Shown in pieces: positions 9,422-19,217 of a DNA stretch of 64,000 nucleotides (within the stretch, counting starts at the first letter, position 1; each line of letters starts with the position of its first letter). A program made the position numbers and the translations under genes. Source of the DNA: Bartonella bovis 91-4 (GTDB lineage: Bacteria > Pseudomonadota > Alphaproteobacteria > Rhizobiales > Rhizobiaceae); NCBI RefSeq assembly GCF_000384965.1, contig NZ_CM001844.1, positions 124,001-188,000 on the forward strand. The letters run 5' to 3'. The notes under the pieces are model-generated. The model made no database searches. It saw only the letters and a program-made list of their open reading frames with translations, and was not told the origin of the DNA.

Positions 9422-9438
9422 TCTAGAATAGTTCTAGG
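9422..9438. promoter_or_regulatory. Candidate Irr box (iron control element) between ccmA and acnA
   Basis: CTAGAA (9423-9428) and TTCTAG (9432-9437) form a perfect inverted repeat around TAG. The core TAGAA-N3-TTCTA matches the rhizobial iron control element TTTAGAA-N3-TTCTAAA bound by Irr (11 of 14 defined positions). A second half, GAATAGTT, repeats at 9426-9433 and 9438-9445. An irr gene is present at 25478. Aconitase and heme-related genes are reported Irr targets in Rhizobiales. Binding here is inferred. Confidence 0.55.
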
Positions 9439-9634
9439 AATAGTTTTATAAGATGTATATTCTATCAGTTATCGATGTAGAATAGATTTTAGGATCGAGC
9501 TGCGAATTGACCGAGGAAAGCGGGGAATGAATAGCGGAAATGACTGCATTCGTATTCAAGCTGGGATTTTTATCTGCAGTTTGTGTTGTTCATTCCGGAA
9601 AATGGGTGAATGTATAACATAAGGATGAACAATC

Positions 9635-12322
9635 ATGTCTCAAATTGATAGTTTTAATTGTCGTAAAACTTTAAGTATTGGTGGCAAAGAATACATTTAT
9701 TATAGTTTGATTGAAGCAGAAAAAAACGGTCTTAAAGGTGTTTCTCACTTGCCATTTTCTATGAAAGTTCTTCTCGAAAATCTGCTACGATTTGAGGATG
9801 ATCGTACAGTTAAAAAAGAAAATATTTTAAACATCGCTAATTGGTTGAATGATAAAGGCAGTGCTGGCACAGAAATCTCTTATCATCCTGCACGTGTTTT
9901 AATGCAAGATTTCACTGGTGTTCCTGCAATTGTTGATCTCGCTGCAATGCGCGACGCTATGATCAAAATTGGAGGGGACGCTAAAAAAATCAACCCTCTC
10001 ATCCCTGTTGACCTTATAATCGACCATTCAATTATCGTTGATAATTTTGGCAATTCGATGGCATTTAAGAAGAATGTTGAGCGCGAGTATGAACGCAATG
10101 GTGAACGCTATCGCTTTCTTAAATGGGGGCAAAAAGCTTTTCAAAGTTTTCGTGTTGTTCCTCCAAGAACAGGAATTTGCCATCAGGTTAATCTAGAATA
10201 TTTAGCGCAATGTGTGTGGATGAAAGATGAGGATGGTTGCCAGACGGTTTATCCTGACACATGTGTGGGAACTGATTCGCATACAACCATGGTGAATGGT
10301 TTGGGTGTTTTAGGTTGGGGTGTTGGTGGTATTGAAGCAGAAGCTGCCATGTTGGGACAGCCAGTTTCAATGTTATTACCTGAAGTTATTGGTTTTCGTT
10401 TAACTGGAAAGTTGAAGGAAGGTGTAACTGCTACTGACTTAGTTTTGAGGGTGACGCAAATTTTACGCCAAAAAGGTGTTGTTGGTAAATTTGTTGAATT
10501 TTTTGGTCCGGGCTTAGAATATATGACGCTTGCTGATCGGGCAACAATTGCAAATATGGCGCCTGAATATGGGGCAACCTGTGGTTTTTTCCCGATTGAT
10601 AAAGAAACAATACGCTATCTCAATATGACAGGGCGCGATGAAAGTCGGATTGTTTTGGTGGAGGCTTATTCTAAGGCGCAAGGAATGTGGCGTGATGAAA
10701 TGGGATCTGATCCTGTTTTTAGTGATGTAATTGAATTAGATATGGGAAGCATCGTGCCTTCTATGGCTGGTCCCAAGCGTCCTGAAGGGCGAGTTCCATT
10801 GGAAGATGTGGGGCAAGGTTTTGAGATGGCATTGGTCCATGATTATAAAAAAATTACTGGGCAGAATGATCGTTATAAGGTTGAAGGTGAGAAATATGCA
10901 CTTGGTCATGGGGATGTAGTGATTGCTGCGATTACTTCTTGTACGAATACGTCAAATCCAAGTGTTCTTATTGCTGCTGGGCTTTTGGCGCGTAATGCTG
11001 TGGCAAAAGGTCTTAAAAGCAAACCATGGGTTAAAACTTCACTTGCACCTGGCTCACAAGTAGTTGAGGCCTATCTTCTTAGTTCGGGACTTCAAAAAGA
11101 TTTGGATGCTTTAGGGTTTAATTTAGTGGGGTTTGGATGCACGACATGTATCGGGAATTCTGGTCCTTTGTTACCAGCGATTTCTAAAACAATAAACGAT
11201 AATGGTTTAATTACTGCGGCAGTTCTTTCAGGTAATCGTAACTTTGAAGGGCGTGTATCACCTGATGTACAGGCGAATTATTTGGCTTCACCACCATTAG
11301 TTGTGGCGCATGCTTTAATGGGGACAGTACGCAAAGATTTAACCAAAGAGCCTCTTGGTAAAGGCTCAGATGGTCAATTGGTTTACTTAAAGGATATTTG
11401 GCCTACTTCTAAAGAAATACAAGAATTTATCGAAGAAAATATTACTCGTAAGATTTTTGTTGAGAAGTATGCAGATGTGTTTAAGGGAGATGAAAATTGG
11501 CAAAAAGTTCAAGTGCCTTCTGGTGTTACCTATTCTTGGGATGATCAATCAACTTATGTGCGTAATCCGCCTTATTTCGACAGTATGCAGAAAGTTCCTG
11601 GTGCATTAGAAGATATTAAAAACGCACGAATTTTAGGTTTGTTTGGTGATAAAATCACGACTGATCATATTTCTCCTGCTGGTTCTATTAAGGTTGATTC
11701 ACCTGCAGGACAATATTTGATTAATCATGGTGTTGAGGTGGCTGATTTTAATCAGTATGGAACCCGTCGTGGAAATCATGAAGTTATGATGCGTGGAACC
11801 TTTGCTAATATTCGCATTCGTAATTTTATGTTGGGAACAAGTGGTCGTGAAGGAGGTTATACAGTTCATTATCCATCCAGAGAGGAAACAACAATTTATG
11901 ATGCAGCAATGGCGTATAAGAAAGAGGGAGTTCCACTCGTTATTTTTGCTGGTATTGAATATGGCAATGGGTCATCTCGTGATTGGGCGGCTAAAGGTAC
12001 TAATCTTCTTGGTGTGAAAGCAGTAATTGCTCAATCTTTTGAGCGTATTCATAGGTCTAATCTTGTTGGTATGGGTATTGTTCCTTTTGTATTTGAAGCG
12101 GATACAAGTTGGCAGTCGCTTGGTTTAAAAGGAGATGAGCAAATAACGATTGAAGGAATCGATAATTTAAAGCCTCGTCAGAAAACTACAGCTACAATCA
12201 CTTTTTCTGATGGAATGGTGAAAATTGTGCCATTATTATGCCGAGTTGATACTGAGGATGAGTTAGATTATTTGCGTCATGGTGGTATTTTGCACTATGT
12301 GTTGCGTAATCTGGCAGTTTAA
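9635..12322 (+). CDS. acnA: Aconitate hydratase A
   Basis: Interconverts citrate and isocitrate in the TCA cycle. It has 895 residues, the usual AcnA/IRP-type length. The [4Fe-4S] ligands are C436 (AAITSCTNTSNPS), C502 and C505 (GFGCTTCIGNSGP). The swivel domain with SRDWAAKG and the FERIHRSNLVGMG motif is at the C-terminus. AAGGATG precedes the ATG. The roughly 290-bp upstream region carries an Irr-box-like palindrome and a GGAATGAA/TTCATTCC inverted repeat (9524-9531 and 9589-9596). A hairpin at 12358-12400 follows the gene (9-bp arms TCTCAAAGA/TCTTTGAGA), without an evident T-run. Confidence 0.98.
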   Translation: MSQIDSFNCRKTLSIGGKEYIYYSLIEAEKNGLKGVSHLPFSMKVLLENLLRFEDDRTVKKENILNIANWLNDKGSAGTEISYHPARVLMQDFTGVPAIVDLAAMRDAMIKIGGDAKKINPLIPVDLIIDHSIIVDNFGNSMAFKKNVEREYERNGERYRFLKWGQKAFQSFRVVPPRTGICHQVNLEYLAQCVWMKDEDGCQTVYPDTCVGTDSHTTMVNGLGVLGWGVGGIEAEAAMLGQPVSMLLPEVIGFRLTGKLKEGVTATDLVLRVTQILRQKGVVGKFVEFFGPGLEYMTLADRATIANMAPEYGATCGFFPIDKETIRYLNMTGRDESRIVLVEAYSKAQGMWRDEMGSDPVFSDVIELDMGSIVPSMAGPKRPEGRVPLEDVGQGFEMALVHDYKKITGQNDRYKVEGEKYALGHGDVVIAAITSCTNTSNPSVLIAAGLLARNAVAKGLKSKPWVKTSLAPGSQVVEAYLLSSGLQKDLDALGFNLVGFGCTTCIGNSGPLLPAISKTINDNGLITAAVLSGNRNFEGRVSPDVQANYLASPPLVVAHALMGTVRKDLTKEPLGKGSDGQLVYLKDIWPTSKEIQEFIEENITRKIFVEKYADVFKGDENWQKVQVPSGVTYSWDDQSTYVRNPPYFDSMQKVPGALEDIKNARILGLFGDKITTDHISPAGSIKVDSPAGQYLINHGVEVADFNQYGTRRGNHEVMMRGTFANIRIRNFMLGTSGREGGYTVHYPSREETTIYDAAMAYKKEGVPLVIFAGIEYGNGSSRDWAAKGTNLLGVKAVIAQSFERIHRSNLVGMGIVPFVFEADTSWQSLGLKGDEQITIEGIDNLKPRQKTTATITFSDGMVKIVPLLCRVDTEDELDYLRHGGILHYVLRNLAV

Positions 12323-12531
12323 ACAAAATTTATCTATTTAACGTGTATTAAGTAGGGTCTCAAAGAGGTGTTTTGCTGATTTTTAAGTTCATCTTTGAGA
12401 ATCTAATTGACGTTTGTTTTCAGATTACGTTATAAGAGGATCAATAATGAAGAGCTTTGGAGCTTATGTTTATTTCAGTAAAATATTTTGTTGGGTTAAT
12501 TTTTACTGATTAGTTGAAAGAGAAAGATACG

Positions 12532-12798
12532 ATGGCGAATACACTTTCAGCCAAAAAAGCAGTGCGCAAAATCGCAGCACGTACGCAAGTTAATAAGGCC
12601 CGCCGTTCACGCGTTCGCACTTTTATTCGTAAATTTAATGATGCTTTAGCTAGCGGCGATAAAGCTTCTGCAGAAGTAGCGTTTAAAAATTTTGAACCTG
12701 AGATTATGCGTGCAGTTTCCAAAGGGGTTTTTCATAAGAATACTGCGGCGCGAAAGGTGTCGTGCTTAGCGAAACGCTTGAAAGCTTTTAGCGCCTAA
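12532..12798 (+). CDS. rpsT: 30S ribosomal protein S20
   Basis: Starts [14 protein letters not shown] and ends with [18 protein letters not shown]; 88 residues and highly basic, as expected for S20, which binds 16S rRNA early in 30S assembly. An in-frame TTG at 12514 would add six residues, but the ATG at 12532 gives the canonical N-terminus and has AGAGAAAG upstream. An intrinsic terminator follows about 26 bases after the stop. rpsT next to dnaA is common in alphaproteobacteria. Confidence 0.97.
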   Translation: MANTLSAKKAVRKIAARTQVNKARRSRVRTFIRKFNDALASGDKASAEVAFKNFEPEIMRAVSKGVFHKNTAARKVSCLAKRLKAFSA

Positions 12799-12824
12799 AT
12801 TTTTTCCAATTTATCAAATTAAGT

Positions 12825-12853
12825 CAGCACCGAGCAGGTGCTGGCTTTTTTTA
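12825..12853 (+). terminator. Intrinsic terminator of rpsT
   Basis: Arms CAGCACC (12825-12831) and GGTGCTG (12837-12843) with a 5-base loop, followed by GC and a run of T from 12846. It is a strong rho-independent terminator that separates rpsT from the dnaA leader. Confidence 0.85.
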
Positions 12854-13481
12854 TTTTTTACACATGATGCTTTTTGTAAAAACTATACAATGGTTATTGT
12901 TATTTAAAAATAGAATAAATTTATAATGTTAAGATAGTTATCCACAAGCCTTGTGGATTGTGATAGAGTCTTTTCTTGTCAAGCTTTTTTTATTTTTTTT
13001 TAAATAAATAAATTTTTTTAGTAGTAGTAAATTTTTCGTAAAGAAAAAGTGAGTTGAATCAATGAACTTTCTTATTTGTTTTTTACAATTGTAAAATTAT
13101 TACGGACTTTAATGGTCTTTTGATTTTATTTTGACCTCTTGCATTTTACCTCTGCTGTTTTGTATGGTCATTAATAGAAACTGAAAATGCACAAGGTTTA
13201 CGTCAGCTAAATGCTATAGTGTATTAAGTGAAGAGTGCTTTAGCTTAAGCGGGTTTTCGGGTGAGGTTTTGGTTTCTTTATTGATATGTTTGTCATCTTG
13301 AAAAGCGTATCATACAATCACTAAAAGATAAAACTTTTTGGTCATCTTTGTTAGTGGGGTTGTAATGAGCCTATCTTGGGGGAGGATGAATCATCTCATT
13401 TGGGAAAGGAGCGCTTGCCTTGGCTACATAAATATTTAGCTGTTTGGCAGGACAAGATTATAGTTTTTATCGGAATGAGAA
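12854..13481. other. Long leader/spacer upstream of dnaA
   Basis: Roughly 630 bp without a supported gene. It is very AT-rich between 12970 and 13130. It holds one perfect DnaA box within a palindrome (12938-12960) and three GANTC sites (12966, 13056, 13388). It probably carries the dnaA promoter and control sites. Only one good DnaA box is visible, so evidence for an origin here is weak; in several alphaproteobacteria oriC lies away from dnaA. Confidence 0.5.
12938..12960. promoter_or_regulatory. DnaA-box palindrome
   Basis: TTATCCACA at 12938-12946 is the exact consensus DnaA box. It is part of a perfect inverted repeat, ATCCACAA-GCC-TTGTGGAT (12940-12958), so a second, degenerate box faces it (TGTGGATTG, two mismatches). 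It lies about 540 bp before dnaA and is a plausible autoregulatory or replication-control site. Confidence 0.55.
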
Positions 13482-15056
13482 ATGGTGGATAAATTGAGTT
13501 CTAGAACTAGTTCCTTGAAAAGGGTTTCGGTAGGTGTTCTGTCGACAGAAAAAGCAATAAATCAAATGACGAATATAAATGAAATCGGGGGTACAAGTAC
13601 TCTTGGAGAGCGCTCAGTTATTTCAGAAGAGGAAGGTGCAGCTGCTTTTGTGCGTGTGATGGCGCAATTAAAAGTGCGGGTTGGTGTTGAAGCCTATACC
13701 AGTTGGTTTGGTCGTTTGAAGCTTTCTGAGTATAATCGTAATCTTGTAAAACTTTCTGTTCCTACAGCATTTTTGCGTTCGTGGATTAATAATCATTACG
13801 GTTCTCTTTTAACCAGTTTATGGCAACAAGAAAATTCAGCAATTCTTCGGGTTGAAGTTATTGTCCGTGATTTAAAGCGCGTTTCGAAAAATGGAATATG
13901 CAAAACAAGTGAAAGCCCTGTTGTTACTGTTCCTGAGGAGCAGAGTACTTCACCTTTAGCTGAGAGTTATGTGGAGCATTCAGTCAAGAGTTCTCAATCA
14001 GGAATCTTCGGTTCACCACTTGATTCGCGTTATACTTTTGAGAATTTTGTTGAAGGGGCTTCAAATCGTGTTGCTTTGGCTGCAGCACGTTCAATTGCAG
14101 AGGGGCATAAAAGTGCGTTACGATTTAATCCTCTTTTTATTCATGCGTCTGTTGGTTTAGGGAAAACGCACTTGCTTCAGGCTATTGCAGCCGCTGCTTT
14201 GAAGCGTTTAACGCCTACGCGGGTTATTTATTTGACTGCTGAGTATTTTATGTGGCGTTTTGCAACAGCTATTCGTGATAATAACGCTCTTTCTTTTAAA
14301 GAACAGCTTCGTGATATTGATCTTTTAATTATTGATGATATGCAATTTTTACAGGGTAAATCAATTCAACACGAATTTTGCCATTTGCTCAACATGTTAC
14401 TTGATAGTGCAAAGCAGGTTGTTGTAGCTGCAGATCGTCCGCCAGCGGAATTGGAATCACTTGATCTTCGGGTTCGATCTCGTCTTCAGGGGGGGGTTGC
14501 TCTTGAGATTGAAGCGCCAGATTATGAAATGCGCCTAAAAATGTTGCAGCAGCGATTAAAGGTAGCGCGACAAGATGATAGTGCAATTGAAATTTCTAAT
14601 GATATTTTAGAATACATTGCTAAAACAATTTTAGGATCAGGACGCGATATTGAAGGAGCATTTAATCAACTTTTATTTCGTCAGTCTTTTGAATCTGATT
14701 TGTCTTTAGAGCGTGTTGATGAGTTGTTGGGTCACTTGACACGTTCGGGTGAGCCAAAGCGTATTCGAATTGAGGAAATTCAGCGTACAGTTGCGCGCCA
14801 TTATAATGTTTCTAAGCAGGATTTATTGTCTAATCGCCGAACGCGTACAGTTGTTAAGCCACGGCAAGTTGCAATGTATTTGGCAAAAGTATTGACGCCT
14901 CGTTCGTTACCTGAAATTGGGCGTCGTTTTGGAGGGCGTGATCATACAACAGTTTTACATGCTGTACGTAAAATTGAAGATTTAATTTATGATGATCAGA
15001 CTTTAGCTAAAGAACTTGAATTGCTTAAGCGACTAATTGGAGAGCAGGCTGTATAA
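13482..15056 (+). CDS. dnaA: Chromosomal replication initiator DnaA
   Basis: A AAA+ initiator of 524 residues. Domain I is at about residues 50-115 (the usual WFGRLKL segment), followed by a variable linker. The ATPase core has Walker A GLGKTH at about residues 225-230 and Walker [10 protein letters not shown] at about 284. The C-terminal helix-turn-helix domain carries the signature [11 protein letters not shown] at about residues 484-494. It binds DnaA boxes and opens the origin. The N-terminus is about 45 residues longer than a minimal DnaA, so the true start could be a later codon. dnaN follows 200 bp downstream. Confidence 0.97.
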   Translation: MVDKLSSRTSSLKRVSVGVLSTEKAINQMTNINEIGGTSTLGERSVISEEEGAAAFVRVMAQLKVRVGVEAYTSWFGRLKLSEYNRNLVKLSVPTAFLRSWINNHYGSLLTSLWQQENSAILRVEVIVRDLKRVSKNGICKTSESPVVTVPEEQSTSPLAESYVEHSVKSSQSGIFGSPLDSRYTFENFVEGASNRVALAAARSIAEGHKSALRFNPLFIHASVGLGKTHLLQAIAAAALKRLTPTRVIYLTAEYFMWRFATAIRDNNALSFKEQLRDIDLLIIDDMQFLQGKSIQHEFCHLLNMLLDSAKQVVVAADRPPAELESLDLRVRSRLQGGVALEIEAPDYEMRLKMLQQRLKVARQDDSAIEISNDILEYIAKTILGSGRDIEGAFNQLLFRQSFESDLSLERVDELLGHLTRSGEPKRIRIEEIQRTVARHYNVSKQDLLSNRRTRTVVKPRQVAMYLAKVLTPRSLPEIGRRFGGRDHTTVLHAVRKIEDLIYDDQTLAKELELLKRLIGEQAV

Positions 15057-15255
15057 CATTGATAGATTTTTGTTCTATTTGTTTGTCAAAATATCAGAAA
15101 GATTTAGTGAAAGTAACTGTTTTTGCTTGTGTAATGCCCTATTGCCATTTTAGTAGAGGTTGAATAAACTCCAACTATGATTCTTTAAGTGAATCGAGTA
15201 TTTTTAGCTGAGCGAATGCCTATAGTTATGAAATAAATTATCAACGGGGATTTTT

Positions 15256-16377
15256 ATGCACATTACAATTGATCGCAATCAATTTTTAAAATCTCTTAAT
15301 CGTGTTCATCGTGTGGTTGAGCGTCGTAATACGATTCCTATTTTGTCAAATGTATTGATTAACGCAAGTGGTGATGGTGTACAATTAAAAGCGACAGATC
15401 TCGATCTTGAAGTTACGGAGTCTTCTTCAGCTAAAGTTGAACAAGAAGGAGCGATAACCGTTCCAGCACATTTGCTTTATGACATTGTTCGCAAGCTTTC
15501 TAGTGGAAGTGAGATTGTATTAAAAGTTGATAACAATCAAGCAAATACAATGTCTGTTATTTCTGGTTGCGCTAATTTCCAACTTCAATGTCTTCCTAAG
15601 GTAGATTTTCCAGAGTCGCTTCCAGGTCAGTTTAGTTGTCGTTTTTCTTTATCGGCATCAGATTTAAAGCGCTTATTTGATTGTACGCAATTTGCTATTT
15701 CGACGGAAGAAACACGTTATTATCTTAATGGTATTTATTTTCATGTTATTGATGATGGTGTTTTGAAGTTGCGTTTGGTTGCAACTGATGGTCATCGTTT
15801 AGCGCAGGTTGATATGGAGGCACCTTCAGAAATTAAGGATATGCCGGGTGTTATTATTCCTCGTAAAGCTGTGGGAGAATTGCAAAAACTGCTTGCCGAG
15901 GAAACAGAGAGTGATGTTTCTATAGAACTGTCAGAAACAAAAATTCGTTTCTCTGTTGGGTCTGTTGTTTTGATATCGAAATTAATTGACGGGACATTTC
16001 CAGAATATCAACGCGTTATTCCCCTGGGTAATGATAAAAAACTTGCTGTCAATCGACAGGATTTTTCTGCTGCAGTTGATCGTGTTTCAACAATTTCAAG
16101 TGATCGCGGTCGTGCAGTAAAATTAACACTTGAAAATGGGCAATTAAAGCTTGTTGTTAATAATCCTGATTCTGGAAGTGCAGAAGACCAATTAGTTGCA
16201 GATTATACATCAGATCCGCTTGAGATAGGTTTTAATTCACGTTACCTTTTAGATATTGCTGCGCAACTTTCAAGTGATGAAATGGTTTTTATGCTGGCTG
16301 ATGCTGGGGCGCCAGCACTGATTCGTGAAAGTGATGATGCAGATGCACTGTATGTGCTGATGCCTATTCGTGTTTAA
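15256..16377 (+). CDS. dnaN: DNA polymerase III beta subunit (sliding clamp)
   Basis: 373 residues, with three clamp subdomains of about 120 residues each. The N-terminus MHITIDRNQFLKSLNRVHRVVERR and the C-terminal YVLMPIRV are typical of DnaN. It forms the dimeric ring that tethers the replicase. GGGGA precedes the ATG. recF follows after 12 bp, in the classic dnaA-dnaN-recF order. Confidence 0.98.
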   Translation: MHITIDRNQFLKSLNRVHRVVERRNTIPILSNVLINASGDGVQLKATDLDLEVTESSSAKVEQEGAITVPAHLLYDIVRKLSSGSEIVLKVDNNQANTMSVISGCANFQLQCLPKVDFPESLPGQFSCRFSLSASDLKRLFDCTQFAISTEETRYYLNGIYFHVIDDGVLKLRLVATDGHRLAQVDMEAPSEIKDMPGVIIPRKAVGELQKLLAEETESDVSIELSETKIRFSVGSVVLISKLIDGTFPEYQRVIPLGNDKKLAVNRQDFSAAVDRVSTISSDRGRAVKLTLENGQLKLVVNNPDSGSAEDQLVADYTSDPLEIGFNSRYLLDIAAQLSSDEMVFMLADAGAPALIRESDDADALYVLMPIRV

Positions 16378-16389
16378 GGATAATGCGCT

Positions 16390-17562
16390 TTGCAGTGTAA
16401 TGCTAGCCGTGTACATAAAGTAACAGTGAGACAGTTGAAATTAACGCATTATCGCAATTATTGCTCTTTCAATATTCATTTGTCAGGTCAGCATGTAGTT
16501 TTTACTGGTTATAACGGTGCTGGTAAGACTAATCTTTTAGAGGCACTATCTTTTCTTTCTCCTGGTCGTGGGTTACGGCGTGCGGCTTATTCCGATATCA
16601 GTTTTTCTAAAGGAGGGGGGGCTGCATTTGTTGTATTTGCTCGTCTCCAATGTGCTCTTTATGGTGAAGTCCATATTGGTACGACTTTAGAGGTTGGTGA
16701 TAGTGGCCGAAAAGTACATATCAATGGTGTACATGAGTCGTGTGATTGTTTGACAGATTATTGCCATGTAAGTGCGTTGACTCCTTCTATGGATGGACTT
16801 TTTACTGGGCCTTCACTTGATCGACGTCGTTTTTTAGACCGTATGGTTTTGGCTATTGATTCTTTACATGGTCGGCGTATAGCAGATTATGATAAGGTTA
16901 TGCGCGCTCGTAATCGTTTGTTTTTAGATGGGCGTGAAGATTGTGCTTGGTTTGATGCTTTAGAGATGCAGATGGCTGAACTTGCGACGGCTATTGCAGC
17001 TGCGAGGGTTGATGTTATTCAGCTTTTGAATGATATGTCTGAGCAAACATCATCTTATACACCTTTTCCACGGGCTTTTCTGCAAATTGATGGTTTTTTG
17101 GAAAAAGCTCTTAGAACGACATCAGCAATTGAGGTTGAAGAGCAATTTTTGGAAAGATTGCGTCACAATCGCCCGATAGATTGTGCTGCTAAGCGGACAT
17201 TAGAAGGGCCGCATCGCACAGATTTACAGGTTTTTTATGCAGATAAAAATATAGCTGCAACATCTTGTTCAACAGGTGAACAGAAAGCTTTACTGACAGG
17301 TTTGGTTTTATGTCATGCGCGTTTAACAGGTATGATGTCAAATATGACACCTATTCTTCTTCTTGATGAAATGGCTGCTCATCTTGATTCTCGCCGGCGT
17401 GCTGCTTTATTTGATATGCTTGATGATTTAGGTGGTCAAACATTTATGACGGGAACAGATCGTATTTTGTTTGATTCTTTGAAAGGGCGAGCAGAATTTT
17501 TTGAGATTGAAGATGGAGCTTTATTACAGCAAGAAATGTATCCAAAGTTTTTGATGGGGTGA
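16390..17562 (+). CDS. recF: DNA replication/repair ATPase RecF
   Basis: An SMC-like ATPase that loads RecA at single-strand gaps. It has Walker A GYNGAGKTNLLEALSFLSPG at about residues 39-58, the RecF signature TGEQKALL near 296, and Walker B ILLLDEMAAHLD near residue 328. The TTG at 16390 is chosen because AAGGA (16376-16380) sits nine bases upstream; a GTG at 16426 is an alternative that would still keep the RQLKLTHYRNY motif. It lies 12 bp behind dnaN and overlaps the longest possible aroQ frame. Confidence 0.95.
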   Translation: MQCNASRVHKVTVRQLKLTHYRNYCSFNIHLSGQHVVFTGYNGAGKTNLLEALSFLSPGRGLRRAAYSDISFSKGGGAAFVVFARLQCALYGEVHIGTTLEVGDSGRKVHINGVHESCDCLTDYCHVSALTPSMDGLFTGPSLDRRRFLDRMVLAIDSLHGRRIADYDKVMRARNRLFLDGREDCAWFDALEMQMAELATAIAAARVDVIQLLNDMSEQTSSYTPFPRAFLQIDGFLEKALRTTSAIEVEEQFLERLRHNRPIDCAAKRTLEGPHRTDLQVFYADKNIAATSCSTGEQKALLTGLVLCHARLTGMMSNMTPILLLDEMAAHLDSRRRAALFDMLDDLGGQTFMTGTDRILFDSLKGRAEFFEIEDGALLQQEMYPKFLMG

Positions 17563-17585
17563 TAATTGAGAAAAAGAGGCTTGTT

Positions 17586-18041
17586 GTGTCTGCAATTGTA
17601 ACGGTTTTAAATGGTCCTAATTTGAATTTTCTTGGAAGGCGTGAACCAGAAATTTATAGTAGCGAAACCTTAGAAGATATTGAAAAGTCTTGCAAGGATT
17701 ATGCAATAAGCCTTGGAATAACAGTACAATTTCACCAAAGTAATTATGAAGGACAGTTGATTGAGTGGATACATGAAGCAATTGGAGTGAGTGCTGGATT
17801 AATAATTAATCCAGCTGCGTATAGTCATACATCTCTTGCGATTCTTGATGCATTAAAAATGTTTTCAGGGTTGATAGTGGAGGTTCATTTGTCAAATATT
17901 TATCAACGTGAATCCTTTCGTCAAAATTCTTATATTTCTATGGGTGCGAACGCAATTATTGCTGGGTGTGGGGGTGAGGGGTATTTATTTGCACTTAATT
18001 ATATTACCAAGCGGCTAAAATGTGGTATAAAAAAGGCATAA
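17586..18041 (+). CDS. aroQ: 3-dehydroquinate dehydratase, type II
   Basis: Catalyses the third step of the shikimate pathway as a dodecameric type II enzyme. Catalytic residues are visible: the lid arginine in LGRREPEIY (R18/R19), Y24, and H101 in EVHLSNIYQRESFR; the NGPNLN loop and H81 in AAYSHTSLA line the site. The GTG at 17586 gives the canonical MSAIVTVLNGPN start with AGAGG upstream. A frame opening at 17559 inside recF would add nine atypical residues. 151 residues, normal length. Confidence 0.94.
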   Translation: MSAIVTVLNGPNLNFLGRREPEIYSSETLEDIEKSCKDYAISLGITVQFHQSNYEGQLIEWIHEAIGVSAGLIINPAAYSHTSLAILDALKMFSGLIVEVHLSNIYQRESFRQNSYISMGANAIIAGCGGEGYLFALNYITKRLKCGIKKA

Positions 18042-18170
18042 ATTGGACAATATTGATAAGGCGTGTTTGACATTTTCTTAATAATTTGTTTCAAATGAGT
18101 AAAACAGCTTATAAATACTATTACTGTTTTTATGATAATTTGTTTTAATACATATAACAGGCAGGTCGGA

Positions 18171-19142
18171 ATGAGAAACTGTTTTGAACAAATTAAGATG
18201 CTTGCCATTTTAGGGGGAGCGTTACTTTTATCTGGTTGTAAAATAGATGTTCTTCAGCCGGAGGGATATATTGCACGTCAACAGCTTACTTTAATTGTTA
18301 TATGTGTTCTTGTTATGCTTTGTATCGTGATTCCAGTAATGGTTGCGGTTATCCTTTTGGCTATTAAATATCGCGCATCGAACACAGCGGCAGATTATTT
18401 GCCTGATTGGGGACACTCAAATAAAATTGAAGCTTTTATGTGGGTTATTCCAATTGTTATTGTTGCGATTTTAGGTTTATTGACAGCCTATTACACTTAT
18501 AGGCTTGAACCTTCAAATCCGCTTCCAGTAGATATTGCTGGGGAAGAGAAGCCATTACAGGTCGATGTTGTGGCTCTGGATTGGAAATGGTTGTTTATTT
18601 ATCCTGAATATGGTGTTGCATCGATCAATGAAATTTATGCACCGGAAGGTCGTCAGGTATTGTTGCAGTTAACGTCAGAAAACTCTGTTAATGCGTTCTG
18701 GGTGCCAAAACTTGGTACAGTTCTTTATGCTATGCCACAGATGAATGCTAAATTGCATTTAGTGGCTGATAAGAAAGGAATATTCAACGGGAGCTCAGCA
18801 AATTATAGTGGTGATGGTTTTTCAGGTATGCGTTTTCAATGGCATTCTGTGTCTGTAGAGGATTTTGATGGTTGGATTGCTAAGGTTCGGGCTAGTGGTC
18901 AAAAACTTGATCGTTCATCTTATCGTCAACTTTCAAGTGTACCTCGTATGGGTGATGTTATTGCGAAAGAAAAAGATGCTGAAGTGCGTTATTTTGCGCC
19001 TGTTGAAGAGCGGCTTTACTATCGAATTGTTAATCGGTGTGTTGATGAGAATACAGTATGTAATGAAGACTTAATGAAGCGCGCTGCTGCTCAGACACTT
19101 TGGGGTACACTTTGTTCTGTTTTTGATCCGAGTGTTCTTTAA
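18171..19142 (+). CDS. cyoA: Cytochrome o ubiquinol oxidase subunit II
   Basis: Starts MRNCFEQIKM and carries a lipoprotein signal ending LLLSGC (lipobox cysteine at about residue 22). Two membrane helices follow (about residues 40-62 and 84-104), then a periplasmic cupredoxin domain. The region NAFWVPKLGTVLYAMPQMNAK lacks CuA ligands, which marks it as a quinol oxidase rather than a cytochrome c oxidase. It is the first gene of cyoABCD; cyoB starts 75 bp downstream. An upstream in-frame ATG at 18132 would spoil the signal sequence. Confidence 0.95.
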   Translation: MRNCFEQIKMLAILGGALLLSGCKIDVLQPEGYIARQQLTLIVICVLVMLCIVIPVMVAVILLAIKYRASNTAADYLPDWGHSNKIEAFMWVIPIVIVAILGLLTAYYTYRLEPSNPLPVDIAGEEKPLQVDVVALDWKWLFIYPEYGVASINEIYAPEGRQVLLQLTSENSVNAFWVPKLGTVLYAMPQMNAKLHLVADKKGIFNGSSANYSGDGFSGMRFQWHSVSVEDFDGWIAKVRASGQKLDRSSYRQLSSVPRMGDVIAKEKDAEVRYFAPVEERLYYRIVNRCVDENTVCNEDLMKRAAAQTLWGTLCSVFDPSVL

Positions 19143-19217
19143 GAAAGCATCAATCAAGGAAAAATTCTTTTTAAAAAGGTTTTTTAAAACTAAAATTCAT
19201 TGGATATGGGGTGAGAA

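Noticed and set aside
12854..13481. Replication origin oriC
   Set aside because: Only one consensus DnaA box with one degenerate partner, no cluster; oriC is often away from dnaA in alphaproteobacteria.
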